Translations under genes and position numbers: made by a program | The notes under the pieces: model-generated | The model's database searches: none | What the model was told of the DNA's origin: nothing | Seen by the model: only the letters and a program-made list of their open reading frames with translations | In this document: one piece after another, positions 37,863 to 47,114 of the stretch | Layout of the letters: the number at the start of each line of letters is the position of its first letter | Position numbering within the stretch: position 1 is the stretch's first letter | Source of the DNA: Psychrosphaera sp. F3M07 | GTDB taxonomy: Bacteria; Pseudomonadota; Gammaproteobacteria; Enterobacterales; Alteromonadaceae | DNA length: 57,470 nucleotides | Direction of reading: 5' to 3' | Assembly: GCF_018860345.1 (NCBI RefSeq) | Contig: NZ_JAHKPJ010000013.1 | Span: 705 to 58,174, forward strand

Positions 37863-38267
37863 ATGGCACGTAAACAACGTTTCCGTGAAGATGATGACGC
37901 AGCAATTGATATGACACCGATGCTAGACATCGTGTTTATCATGCTTATATTCTTCATTGTTACTACCTCGTTTGTAAAAGAAGCAGGTATTGACGTATTA
38001 AAACCTAAAGCAGCTCAAGCAAGTTCAAAACCTTCTGCCAATATCTTTATTGCTATTAGACCAAACGGAGTAATCTGGATGGATAAAGCTGAAGTGGATA
38101 TTGAAAGGGTTGGCGCTCGTTTAGAAAGTATGCTGGCTGAACAACCAACTGATATCGTAATTATTCAAGCTGACAAAGAAGCAAAACATGGCGTCGTTGT
38201 TGAAGTTATGGATGCTATCAAAGCTGCTGGAATAGAGAAGATCTCAATCGCAGCGGAGAAAAAGTAG
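37863..38267 (+). CDS. exbD: ExbD2 proton channel subunit
   Basis: A 134-residue protein with one membrane segment. DMTPMLDIVFIMLIFFIVTT carries the essential proton-accepting Asp22. The periplasmic C-terminal domain is present. It has a GGAG site, and the tonB gene starts two bases after its stop. Confidence 0.95.
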   Translation: MARKQRFREDDDAAIDMTPMLDIVFIMLIFFIVTTSFVKEAGIDVLKPKAAQASSKPSANIFIAIRPNGVIWMDKAEVDIERVGARLESMLAEQPTDIVIIQADKEAKHGVVVEVMDAIKAAGIEKISIAAEKK

Positions 38268-38268
38268 T

Positions 38269-38880
38269 ATGGGGAGATTTATTGCATCAATTATACTTGG
38301 TGTAGTAGTCACTTTCGGCTTATTTGTCTTTATGGCATTTCTTATTTCAAGTGGATCTAGTCCCGACGATAAAGAAATGGAAAAGATTGTAGTTGAAATT
38401 AATACTACTCCACCAGAGGGTAAGACGCAGCAGCGTAACCGTGTGCCGCCGCCGCCTCCGCCGCCGCCTAAGCAGCCACCTAAACCTGCTCAGCCTGAAC
38501 CAGAACAGCAAATTGCTGATAATGGTGGGTTTAACTTTAACATGCCATCTGTTGATGTAGGTACTGCATCTGCTGGCTTGAATGGACCTGGTGCTTTAAT
38601 ACGTGACGGTGATGCAACACCTATCGTTCGTATTGAACCTAAGTTCCCTAGCAAAGCAGCTCGTGACGGTATTGAAGGTTGGGTTCAACTTACTTTCGAA
38701 ATAAACGAAATTGGTGGAGTTGAAAACGTAGACGTAATCAATTCTGAGCCTAAGCGTGTATTTGACCGTGAAGCAAAAAAAGCTTTACGTAAATGGAAGT
38801 ATAAACCAAAAATGGTTGATGGTAAGGCTCAGCGTCAGACAGGCTTAACTGTTCAATTAGACTTTAAACTGGGGAATTAA
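38269..38880 (+). CDS. tonB: TonB2 energy transducer
   Basis: A 203-residue TonB. A single N-terminal membrane segment (about residues 5-27) leads into a Pro-rich linker with eight consecutive prolines (about 62-70). The C-terminal TonB domain (about 118-203) includes FPSKAARDGIEGWVQLTFE and ALRKWKYKPKM. It would contact TonB boxes of outer-membrane receptors. It is short, as in TonB2 proteins, and lies in the classical ttpC-exbB-exbD-tonB order. Confidence 0.95.
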   Translation: MGRFIASIILGVVVTFGLFVFMAFLISSGSSPDDKEMEKIVVEINTTPPEGKTQQRNRVPPPPPPPPKQPPKPAQPEPEQQIADNGGFNFNMPSVDVGTASAGLNGPGALIRDGDATPIVRIEPKFPSKAARDGIEGWVQLTFEINEIGGVENVDVINSEPKRVFDREAKKALRKWKYKPKMVDGKAQRQTGLTVQLDFKLGN

Positions 38881-38885
38881 TAGAT

Positions 38886-40157
38886 ATGAAAAATGTTCTT
38901 AATTTATTCCTTTGTGCTGTTATCACAGCTGGTGTCACTCTTGCTCCTATAGCGGAAGCAAAAGTACCAGCTGATAAACAGGAAGAGTTGAAAAAACGAC
39001 AGAAAGCTCGTGGCGGTAAAGCGCTAAGTCCTCGTGCAGGTAAAAAAGTTCAAAAAGCTTTTGAGCTTTATCAAGAAGATAAAGTAAATGAAGCTTTAGA
39101 AATATTGTTAGAAATGTCTCCTAAAGATGATTTCGATAAAGCGAACGTAGACCGTTATATTGGTTCTATGTACGCTGGCATCGATGGTAAGGGTGAAGAA
39201 GCAATTGTTAGATTAAAATCAGCAATTGAATCTGATGAATTACCATTTAGAGATCATTCAGAAATTCTTAACAATGTTGCTGCATTATCTATGCAAGCTC
39301 AAAATTATGAAGATGCGATTAAATACTATAAAGAGTATATAAACTTTTCTTTAGATGAGAATGAAAAAGTTTATGTAGGCATTGCAAATGCTTATTACGA
39401 ACTTAAGCAATATGATAATGTTTTTGAGCCTGCTAAAAAGGCAATAGCTTTACAAGAAAAACCTAATCAAAACCCTTATATTTTAATCATGGCTTCGTAC
39501 TATGAGCAGAAAAAATATAAAGAAACGACTAAGGCTGTTGAAGTTCTTGTTAAAACATTCCCTGAAGAAAGTAAATGGTGGGTTCAATTAGCTAACTTCT
39601 ATGCATTAATAGAAGATTACGATAGAGCGTTATCTACTTTTGAAGTTGCTTACAGAAATGGTTATTTGACTAAAGATTCAGAAATGAAACGTTTAGCTCA
39701 ATTATATGCCAATAATGGTATTCCGTATAAAGCAGCGGTTATACAAGAGAAATACATCAATAGCGGCTTGATCAAGAAAGACGATAAGTCTTTGTCTATC
39801 ATGGCAAGTACTTTTCAAAATGCTAAAGAGTTTAAGAAAGCAGCTACTTATTATGGTGAAGCGGCTAAGTTATCTAACGACGGAGATCTTTTCCGTAAGC
39901 AAGGTAACAATCTTATGATCATTGAACAATACGAAGCGGCACTAGACGCATTTGATAAAGCTTCTAAAGCTGGATTCAAACGTGAAGGTATGTTGCAAGT
40001 ATTAATTGGTGAAGCTAATTTCTACTTAGAAAACTGGCAAGCCTCTTATGATGCATTTAAAGAAGCTAAGAAAGATAAAAATACAGCTAAAACTGCCGCT
40101 AGTTGGCAGAGTTTTGTAAAAGAAACGGCTGGCCGTAAAGGTTTAGTTCTTAACTAG
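38886..40157 (+). CDS. TPR-repeat protein of the TonB2 operon
   Basis: A 423-residue exported protein. The signal peptide ends at IAEA before KVPADK. Tandem TPR units run from about residue 55 to 400 (for example ILNNVAALSMQAQNYEDAIK and YYEQKKYKETTKAVEVL). It is the last gene of the TonB2-type operon, as in Vibrio and Pseudoalteromonas, and probably periplasmic. A strong terminator follows. Confidence 0.88.
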   Translation: MKNVLNLFLCAVITAGVTLAPIAEAKVPADKQEELKKRQKARGGKALSPRAGKKVQKAFELYQEDKVNEALEILLEMSPKDDFDKANVDRYIGSMYAGIDGKGEEAIVRLKSAIESDELPFRDHSEILNNVAALSMQAQNYEDAIKYYKEYINFSLDENEKVYVGIANAYYELKQYDNVFEPAKKAIALQEKPNQNPYILIMASYYEQKKYKETTKAVEVLVKTFPEESKWWVQLANFYALIEDYDRALSTFEVAYRNGYLTKDSEMKRLAQLYANNGIPYKAAVIQEKYINSGLIKKDDKSLSIMASTFQNAKEFKKAATYYGEAAKLSNDGDLFRKQGNNLMIIEQYEAALDAFDKASKAGFKREGMLQVLIGEANFYLENWQASYDAFKEAKKDKNTAKTAASWQSFVKETAGRKGLVLN

Positions 40158-40170
40158 ATTTCTATCTTTT

Positions 40171-40201
40171 AAAAAGAACCGACTTATGTCGGTTTTTTTT
40201 T
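40171..40201 (+). terminator. Terminator of the TonB2-type operon
   Basis: AACCGAC (40177-40183) pairs with GTCGGTT (40188-40194) around TTAT, followed by a run of T. Confidence 0.93.
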
Positions 40202-40293
40202 GCCTGTAAATCACTGTTAAATTATTTTAGTAATTCACTTTATGCAGTCAAATATGGCTATAAAATGAAACATCGAGATAAACAAGCAGATAC

Positions 40294-40320
40294 AAAAAAG
40301 CCGGCGGATGCCGGCTTTTA
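40294..40320 (-). terminator. Terminator of suhB
   Basis: AGCCGGC (40299-40305) pairs with GCCGGCT (40310-40316) around GGAT, with flanking A/T tracts. The A-run at 40294-40299 gives a T-run on the minus strand, 15 bases past the suhB stop. Confidence 0.92.
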
Positions 40321-40335
40321 GAATTATCGAATTAG

Positions 40336-41139
40336 TTATTTACTGCGTAAACCTTCATTCAAATGAGGTCTAATCGTTTTAAGAATAGCGCCTAGTACTT
40401 TAGGTGTCGCTACAACGATGTTTCCACTTTTATCAAAGTTATCACCACCTTCAAAATCAGAGATAACCGCACCGGCTTCTTTAGCGATTAACTGGCCAGC
40501 AGCTGTATCCCAAGGCTTAAGTCCCATTTCCCAAAAACCTTCCATACGACCAGCAGCAATATATGCTAAGTCTAATGCGGCTGAACCTGCACGACGCATA
40601 TCTGAAACTTGTAGGAATAAATCTGAGAAAATTGCTAAGTAAGCAGTAGTTTGATGTTTTTGTTTAAATGGAAAGCCTGTTGCTAAAAGCGTACCAGATA
40701 AATCTTTAGCTTTAGAAACACGAATTCGTTTGCCATCTAACTGTGCACCAGCACCACGAGATGCAGTGAACAATTCACCACGAATCGGATCAAATATGAC
40801 GGCTTGTTCTAATTTACCATTAACTTTTAATGCAATCGAAACTGCAAAGTGAGGTATCCCTTTAATAAAGTTAGTGGTGCCATCTAATGGGTCAATGATC
40901 CATTGATATTTGCTATCACCTTCAGTTATACCGCTTTCTTCTGCGACAAAAGAGTGATCTGGGAATGAGGTTTTAATAGTAGAGATGATTGCTTCTTCTG
41001 CTTCCCTATCAACATTAGTTACAAAATCATTTGTACCTTTTAATTCAGCTTGTACTAAATCTAATTGCTCATATGCACGAGCAATAATTTTTCCAGCGTT
41101 ACGAGCAGCACGAACTGCGATGTTTAACATCGGTTGCAT
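40336..41139 (-). CDS. suhB: Inositol-1-monophosphatase SuhB
   Basis: A 267-residue Mg-dependent phosphatase (E. coli 267). SuhB also joins the rRNA antitermination complex in enterics. Metal motifs: SFVAEESG with Glu67-type ligand, WIIDPLDGTTNFIKG and PWDTAAGQLIAKEAGA. It starts MQPMLNIAVRAAR after an AGGTG site. It is monocistronic, with its own terminator. Confidence 0.97.
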   Translation of the reverse strand: MQPMLNIAVRAARNAGKIIARAYEQLDLVQAELKGTNDFVTNVDREAEEAIISTIKTSFPDHSFVAEESGITEGDSKYQWIIDPLDGTTNFIKGIPHFAVSIALKVNGKLEQAVIFDPIRGELFTASRGAGAQLDGKRIRVSKAKDLSGTLLATGFPFKQKHQTTAYLAIFSDLFLQVSDMRRAGSAALDLAYIAAGRMEGFWEMGLKPWDTAAGQLIAKEAGAVISDFEGGDNFDKSGNIVVATPKVLGAILKTIRPHLNEGLRSK

Positions 41140-41320
41140 AAATCAATCACCTATTTTTAGAAAGAACGTAATGTGTTACACGCAACATAAATACATCGAT
41201 GTTACATACGTACCATCAACTGAAGTGTGAACAAATTACTAAAGAACATTTTTTAATCAGCGCGCATTGTAGAGATTTCTGGCTAGAAGTAAATAGGGGA
41301 GCCCTTAAAAAAGAATTAAG

Positions 41321-42307
41321 TTAGAAGATTTCGGTTTGATACATGCCAGATTCAATAAACTTTTTAGAGCGTTCAGAGATTTCGGAGAATTTAATCATTC
41401 TAGGACCGGTAGGCTCTGCAAGCGTGTAATCTAGCCCATCAATTTGCAGTTTATAATCAGTACTCAAGTGTGAAACATTAAGCCCAATAAGGGCATGTTC
41501 AGGCACATATATGATGGCAACTCTAAGTCTTGGGTACATCGCTTTTAAAATACTCGCCATCAATGTGACTTTACTATCACAATCGCCTTTATTGTTTGAT
41601 ATAAGTTTGATCGGAGGTGAAAAGCCTGAACCGTTAGACTGCGTGCGAGATTCTAGAGTGCTGTAAGGAATCGTTTGTAACCACGATAGTAAAAATATAG
41701 CCGTCCTTCTGGCATTCGCTCGGGGTAATATTTTTTTTAGTCTTTTTATTATTGGCGCTAAAGAGTCCGCACTTTCTTTAGCAAACCTAACATGATCTGG
41801 TTTATAGGATAAAGTTGATGGATTACCTCTATAACCTATTGGTTGGAATTCTATATAGTATTCCTGATGTAAATAATCTTTTAGTGATGAGTCATAGACA
41901 TTCTTGAGTGTGACTGATTGCTGTTCCATCCATTCACGGCTAGTACTTTTAAACTCAAATTCTACTCCCTGGTAACTAGGTTTGATCTTTACACTACCTT
42001 TTCTGGGATCTAGTTGAGAAGCTGCTTGTTTTAACTTTTTGACTGAGTAGATTTGTAATCTTGAAGGCGTTAACGATTTAAAATGTCTGAAGTCGCTGTT
42101 TATGGCTTTAGTATTTAATTCAAAGTCCAAAGAATATGGCCTTGCGTTACTATTTTGCCATTTATACTCAAATTTTGTTTTGTCTCCAACTTGGGTTTTG
42201 TTGAAATATAGTTGCTCTGAGAAAACGTTTGGGCTGACTAAGTTAATCAATAATAGGAAAAACGATAATACTAATTTATTCAACACTTTCAGCTTCCTAT
42301 TATTCAT
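41321..42307 (-). CDS. Exported transglutaminase-like protein
   Basis: A 328-residue protein with a signal peptide (about residues 1-30, ending NVFS). The C-terminal half resembles a transglutaminase/protease-like core: NKGDCDSKVTLMASIL contains the candidate Cys, YVPEHALIGLN the candidate His, and YTLAEPTGPRMI a Glu where Asp is usual. The N-terminal 170 residues are not recognised. It may be a cysteine protease-like enzyme or a binding protein. It stands alone on the minus strand between suhB and recN. Confidence 0.7.
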   Translation of the reverse strand: MNNRKLKVLNKLVLSFFLLLINLVSPNVFSEQLYFNKTQVGDKTKFEYKWQNSNARPYSLDFELNTKAINSDFRHFKSLTPSRLQIYSVKKLKQAASQLDPRKGSVKIKPSYQGVEFEFKSTSREWMEQQSVTLKNVYDSSLKDYLHQEYYIEFQPIGYRGNPSTLSYKPDHVRFAKESADSLAPIIKRLKKILPRANARRTAIFLLSWLQTIPYSTLESRTQSNGSGFSPPIKLISNNKGDCDSKVTLMASILKAMYPRLRVAIIYVPEHALIGLNVSHLSTDYKLQIDGLDYTLAEPTGPRMIKFSEISERSKKFIESGMYQTEIF

Positions 42308-42531
42308 TGCATGTCTAAATATAGCGGCTGGAATTTATAAACCACTAATTTTATTAAGCCCAGTTTCACTTTAACTTACATGAATTGCAATATAGCTTGT
42401 GGCTTATTTTAGTTTGCATAGAGAGTTGTCAAAACATGACTGGTGTAATTCATTTGTGCAATCGTTATTATAGTGGAGGATTAATACTGATGGTCTTGAT
42501 TCATTCCCCCAATTTTCATTACAAATTTGCT

Positions 42532-44205
42532 CTAATGTGCATGAGCAATCGATAATAACTCCAACGCATTAGCTTTGGTCGTGGCAGATATCGTATCTCC
42601 CCCTAACAATCTAGCTAGTTCATCTATCCTGCCAGTTTGATTTAAGGCTTCCATACTGGTTTGAGTCATACCTGAGTGTGTTTGTTTATTAACAAATTGT
42701 TGTTGGTGACCATAACATGCCACTTGAGGTAAATGAGTGACACAAATCACTTGGGTATTGTTACTCAATTCTCGCATTAGTTTACCAACTGCTGACGCTG
42801 TGGGACCAGAAACACCCACATCAACTTCATCAAATAGAAGGGTAGGTGTCGTAACCTTTTGGGCTATGATGACTTGAATTGCTAGGCTCATGCGACTTAG
42901 TTCACCACCAGATGCCACTTTTAATAGAGGCTGTAAGGGTTGACCTGGATTGGCACTGACTAAAAATTCAATTTTGTCAGAACCAAATTGTGTGAAAGTT
43001 TCCGGATCAGATTTTATCTCTATTTCAAAAACGGCATCCCCCATATTCAACTGTTGCATACTAGCTGTGATTTTTTGATTAAGTTGTTTTGCAAATTTTA
43101 ACCGGCAATTAGTTAATTCAATGGCCAATTCTTTATAACTGTTTTTGGCTATTTCAATCTCACTTTCTAATTCGATAAGTCTATTATCCGAATTGGTCAG
43201 TTTATTTAACTCATCAGTTAGTTCTTCCAATTTTTCAATCAGTTGTTCAGGGAATACTTGGTGTTTGCGACTTAATTCAACGTAAAGGTTTAAACGTTGC
43301 TCAACTTCAATTAAACGCGCAGGGTTAAGTTCTAAATCGTCAATGTAGTTTCTAAGTTCACTAGTGCCTTCATCCAGCTGAATTAATGCTGAATCTAATA
43401 ACTCAATAGTTGGTGTTAACCTCGAGTCTAAGTTTGAGGACTTATGTAGTAAAGAAAGGGCTGATTGTAATGCGGAATAAGCGTTGCCATTTTCGTTTTC
43501 ATGCAATATGTCCAGAGCATGTTGGCTATCGCCTTGTAATGAATTAGCATGATGTAAACGTTTATGCTCTTGTTCTATCTCTTGGTATTCACCTTCTATT
43601 AATTCAGCATTGTTTAACTCATCTACCTGATATTGTAATAGTTGTTTTTGAGCACTAAATTCAGCTTGTTTTTCAGTTAATTGTTTAAATTCTGAGGTTT
43701 TGGATTGCAAATCAAGGTAGTTCGCTTTTAACTTATTTAAAAGAGTTTGATTGCCTGCGTATTGGTCTAACATAAAACGTTGATGTTCAGGTTTTGTCAG
43801 TAATTGGTGTGCGTGCTGACCATGAATACTTACTAATAAACTACCAATGCCTTTTAGCTGAGAGGCTGGAACTTGGCTACCATTAATATACGCTTTAGAG
43901 CGGCCTTCTTTTGAAATAACACGGCGCAGGATACACTCATCATCATTAAATAATTCATGTTCTTTTAACCAGTTTTGTGCAGAGGTTAAATTGGTAATAT
44001 CAAACACAGCAATCACTTCGGCTTTATCTGTATTAGCTCTAACCATAGATGCTTCACTACGTTCGCCTAAAGCTTGTGCTAAAGCGTCAATCGCAATGGA
44101 TTTCCCAGCGCCAGTTTCACCGGTAATGGTCGTCATTTGATTATGCCAATTCACTTCTAATTGGCTAACGATTGCAAAATTTTTAATGGCTAAAGAAAGT
44201 AACAT
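42532..44205 (-). CDS. recN: DNA repair protein RecN
   Basis: SMC-like ATPase for double-strand-break repair. The 557 residues match E. coli RecN (553). Walker A GETGAGKS is at 29-36, a long coiled coil covers about 150-380, and Walker B LLFDEVDVGVSG lies in the C-terminal half with the LSRMSLAIQVI signature region. It starts MLLSLAIKNF. A LexA box (44231-44246) is 25 bases upstream. This matches SOS control of recN in E. coli. It follows nadK on the same strand. Confidence 0.97.
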   Translation of the reverse strand: MLLSLAIKNFAIVSQLEVNWHNQMTTITGETGAGKSIAIDALAQALGERSEASMVRANTDKAEVIAVFDITNLTSAQNWLKEHELFNDDECILRRVISKEGRSKAYINGSQVPASQLKGIGSLLVSIHGQHAHQLLTKPEHQRFMLDQYAGNQTLLNKLKANYLDLQSKTSEFKQLTEKQAEFSAQKQLLQYQVDELNNAELIEGEYQEIEQEHKRLHHANSLQGDSQHALDILHENENGNAYSALQSALSLLHKSSNLDSRLTPTIELLDSALIQLDEGTSELRNYIDDLELNPARLIEVEQRLNLYVELSRKHQVFPEQLIEKLEELTDELNKLTNSDNRLIELESEIEIAKNSYKELAIELTNCRLKFAKQLNQKITASMQQLNMGDAVFEIEIKSDPETFTQFGSDKIEFLVSANPGQPLQPLLKVASGGELSRMSLAIQVIIAQKVTTPTLLFDEVDVGVSGPTASAVGKLMRELSNNTQVICVTHLPQVACYGHQQQFVNKQTHSGMTQTSMEALNQTGRIDELARLLGGDTISATTKANALELLSIAHAH

Positions 44206-44230
44206 ATAGACACATCACAAAGATAATTAA

Positions 44231-44246
44231 CTGTTGTAATATACAG
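44231..44246 (-). promoter_or_regulatory. LexA (SOS) box of recN
   Basis: Reading the minus strand, CTGTATATTACAACAG has the invariant CTGT-N8-ACAG of the gammaproteobacterial LexA box. It is 25 bases before the recN ATG. Placement in the nadK-recN gap suggests recN has its own SOS-inducible promoter. Confidence 0.92.
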
Positions 44247-44299
44247 TAGTTTAAATATTTTGGTATGTCTATATAAAATTAATTTAACTCTTAGTGTTA

Positions 44300-45181
44300 C
44301 TAATAATTCTGTTTACCCCAGTGTAACTTTTTTCTAAGTACACTGTAATAATCGTGATTGGTAGGATGAACTAAACGAAGACCTAAATGATGTTTTTTAA
44401 TAATAATTTCATCGCCGGGTTTTACTGACAACATAATGTGGCTGTCGCAGCTTATTTGTAGTAAGGAATCTTTAGCTTTTGAAACAATGATTTTAACTTC
44501 ACTGTTGGCGTCAACCACTAATGGGCGGCTGGTTAATGTATGTGGAAACATTGGGACTAGTGCAATGGCGTTTAGATTTGGGTGAACAATAGGACCACCA
44601 CCAGACAACGAATATGCTGTTGAGCCTGTAGGCGTGCAAACGATCAACCCATCTGAGCGTTGATGGAAAACAAATGATCCATCAATAAATGCCTCAAATT
44701 CGATCATGTGAGCAACTTTGTCAGCGTGCAGTACTACTTCGTTCATTGCTCGGTTACTGGCTTTTAACTCACCATCTCTATAAACCGATACATCTAATAA
44801 AAAACGTAATTCAGTTTTATATTTTCCATCGAGGACTTCGGTCAGAGACGTTTCATAATCGTCAGGGCTAAGATCAGTTAAAAAACCGAGATTCCCTCTA
44901 TTCACTCCGATAACAGCCACGTCATGTTTACTTAATGTTCTGGCCGCGCCAAGCATATTACCGTCACCACCAACAACGATCGCTAAATCACATAGTTTGC
45001 CTAGCTCTAATAAATTCATAACAGGACAGCCGGCATCATTTATATAACTAGCAACGTTTTCCTCAACAACTATGTTGTGACCTTTACTTTTTAAGAAGTT
45101 ATATAAGCCAACAACTGTCTCCATAGTGGCATCATGATTTGCTTTGCCAATTAATCCAATTGTTTTGAAGTGTTGAGCCAT
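44300..45181 (-). CDS. nadK: NAD kinase
   Basis: Phosphorylates NAD to NADP with ATP. The 293 residues fit the family. Motif GGDGN is in VVGGDGNMLGAAR (about 72), and NRGNLGFLTD and TPTGSTAYSLSGGGPIVHP are intact. The start MAQHFKTIGLIGK has AGGTA upstream. The recN-nadK linkage is conserved in many gammaproteobacteria. It is divergent from hrcA across 104 bases. Confidence 0.97.
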   Translation of the reverse strand: MAQHFKTIGLIGKANHDATMETVVGLYNFLKSKGHNIVVEENVASYINDAGCPVMNLLELGKLCDLAIVVGGDGNMLGAARTLSKHDVAVIGVNRGNLGFLTDLSPDDYETSLTEVLDGKYKTELRFLLDVSVYRDGELKASNRAMNEVVLHADKVAHMIEFEAFIDGSFVFHQRSDGLIVCTPTGSTAYSLSGGGPIVHPNLNAIALVPMFPHTLTSRPLVVDANSEVKIIVSKAKDSLLQISCDSHIMLSVKPGDEIIIKKHHLGLRLVHPTNHDYYSVLRKKLHWGKQNY

Positions 45182-45285
45182 TGTATTTTACCTAAACGCC
45201 CTAATAGATGTATCTATATGCTAGAAATTGATTATCTAGTTGGGTTATAGCGTTTTTTCGACTGAATTAGAAGACTGACAAAACA

Positions 45286-46326
45286 TTGAATCAAAAAAAT
45301 ATTACAAATACACGCTGCGAAATAATACTTAATTTAGTTATTAAAAATTATTTAAAATGTGGCAGCCCAATATCTTCTAAGGCTATTTCATCTTTAGATG
45401 AAATTTCAGCCAGTTCCGCGACCATCAGAAATGAAATGGTGGCCTTGGAAAAACAAGGACTTATTTTTTCGCCGCACACAAGTGCAGGTCGAATTCCGTC
45501 ACGTGAAGGTTTACGACATTACGTCGATCACTTACTGGCGAACATTCAATGTAAACCCAACATGTTGCAAAAACTGTCTAGCAGTTTAGGTTATTCCTCA
45601 AATCCTGAGATAATTTGTGCTAAAGCCAGTAAGTTATTAGCAGACATGACGCGATTAACGGGTTTAGTAGTAATGCCGCAGAGTAATGATGTGGTAATAC
45701 GTCAGTTGGAATTGGTGAGGTTAGCTGATCGACGTCTACTATGCGTATTAATAGATGAACATGATCAAGTGCAAAATCGTGTTGTTGAATTAGCACAACC
45801 TGTGTCAGAGCCTGTTTTACAACAGACGGTTCAGTTGCTTAATATTGCTTTAGCCGGTTTTACTATGGCGGAAGGGGCAGAGCGTTTACCTTATTTAATA
45901 AAACAAATGGACGTCGCTGTTTTTGAGTTAGTGAAACAAACGTTATTCGGAGACACATTAGTAGCGAATGAACTATTGGTTTACTCTTCTGGTGAGACGC
46001 GTTTATTAAATAATGAAATTTCAAACGACACAGACACCTTACGTAAATTGCTTAAATCGTTTGAAGATGTGTCGGCGTTAAACGGAATATTTACACAAAG
46101 TAAAAATAATAATGGTGTTTCAGTGTTTATCGGTGAAGAGATCGGTGTTGAGCTTTTTTCCAATTGCAGTGTTGTTGTTAAGCCGTTATTCAAAGATAAT
46201 AGGGTTGTTGGATATATTTCAGTGGTCGGTTCAATAAGGATGGATTATGCGTCAGTTATATCTGCAGTAGACGTTACTGCGAATATTCTGTCATCAGCCT
46301 TGAATCGAGAATTTCAATCCCCATAA
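45286..46326 (+). CDS. hrcA: Heat-inducible transcription repressor HrcA
   Basis: HrcA represses chaperone genes through CIRCE operators. It is 346 residues. The N-terminal winged helix is clear: IKNYLKCGSPISSKAIS, SASSATIRNEMVALEKQGL and HTSAGRIPSREGLRHYVDHLL. The C-terminal half is the regulatory domain. The start is TTG at 45286, since an in-frame stop at 45268 excludes a longer form. The AGAAG site is about 12 bases upstream. No CIRCE sequence (TTAGCACTC-N9-GAGTGCTAA) is visible before hrcA or before grpE. The gene is absent from E. coli and, to my knowledge, from Vibrio. Confidence 0.94.
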   Translation: MNQKNITNTRCEIILNLVIKNYLKCGSPISSKAISSLDEISASSATIRNEMVALEKQGLIFSPHTSAGRIPSREGLRHYVDHLLANIQCKPNMLQKLSSSLGYSSNPEIICAKASKLLADMTRLTGLVVMPQSNDVVIRQLELVRLADRRLLCVLIDEHDQVQNRVVELAQPVSEPVLQQTVQLLNIALAGFTMAEGAERLPYLIKQMDVAVFELVKQTLFGDTLVANELLVYSSGETRLLNNEISNDTDTLRKLLKSFEDVSALNGIFTQSKNNNGVSVFIGEEIGVELFSNCSVVVKPLFKDNRVVGYISVVGSIRMDYASVISAVDVTANILSSALNREFQSP

Positions 46327-46379
46327 TATGCCACAACACATTTTTCCTATAGTTAGAGTGGTTTGGAGTCTATAACCCC

Positions 46380-46961
46380 ATGTCTGATCAAGATCAAAAC
46401 AACGAACAATTAGAAAATGAACAACAAGACGCTGAAGTTGTTAACAATGAAGCAGAAGTTCAATCTGAAGAAATCGACGCAATAGCTCACATTGCACAGC
46501 TACAAGCTGAGTTAGCGGAAGCGAAAGCAACCATTGAAGGCCAAAAAGACTCTGTGATCAGAGCTGCTGCTGATAACGACAATATCCGTCGTCGAGCTGC
46601 AATTGATGTTGAAAAAGCTCACAAATTTGCATTAGAAAAATTCGCGAATGAGTTATTGCCTGTCATCGACAATTTAGAGCGAGCCGTCGAATTTTCTGAC
46701 AAAGAAAACGAAGCATTAAAGCCGTTAATCGAAGGTATCGAGTTAACGCAGAAGTCATTTATTGACGCTGTTGCTAAGTTTGGTGTTGAGTTAGTTAACC
46801 CTCAAGGTGAAAAGTTTAATGCAGAGTTCCATCAAGCTATGTCAATGCAACCTAGCGAAGATGTTGAACCTAATACAGTAATAGCTGTAATGCAAAAAGG
46901 CTTTACCTTAAATGGTCGTTTACTTAGACCGGCTATGGTTATGGTTTCTAAAGCACCTTAG
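46380..46961 (+). CDS. grpE: Nucleotide exchange factor GrpE
   Basis: The DnaK nucleotide-exchange factor, 193 residues (E. coli 197). The acidic coiled-coil N-terminus and the C-terminal block [35 protein letters not shown] are typical. It is 53 bases after hrcA, with GGAG upstream, and ends at a terminator. dnaK and dnaJ, which normally follow grpE in this neighbourhood, are absent here. Confidence 0.97.
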   Translation: MSDQDQNNEQLENEQQDAEVVNNEAEVQSEEIDAIAHIAQLQAELAEAKATIEGQKDSVIRAAADNDNIRRRAAIDVEKAHKFALEKFANELLPVIDNLERAVEFSDKENEALKPLIEGIELTQKSFIDAVAKFGVELVNPQGEKFNAEFHQAMSMQPSEDVEPNTVIAVMQKGFTLNGRLLRPAMVMVSKAP

Positions 46962-47012
46962 TATTTATAATATATTATCCATTTCTGAATAATATATTTG
47001 AAAATTAACATT

Positions 47013-47038
47013 AAAAACCCGCTATTGGCGGGTTTTTT
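47013..47038 (+). terminator. Terminator after grpE
   Basis: AAAAACCCGC pairs with GCGGGTTTTT around TATTG, followed by further T and A. Confidence 0.94.
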
Positions 47039-47114
47039 ATTATTTGGATTGCGGTAACATCCGTTAATCAAATTGGTAATGAATACCACTAAATAGATAG
47101 AAACGAGATAAACA

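Noticed and set aside
45182-45285. CIRCE operator before hrcA
   Set aside because: No TTAGCACTC or GAGTGCTAA arm is present; the CTAGA/TCTAG repeat there is only 5 bp.
46327-46379. Sigma32 promoter before grpE
   Set aside because: A CCCATGT string overlaps the start codon itself and no matching -35 is visible.
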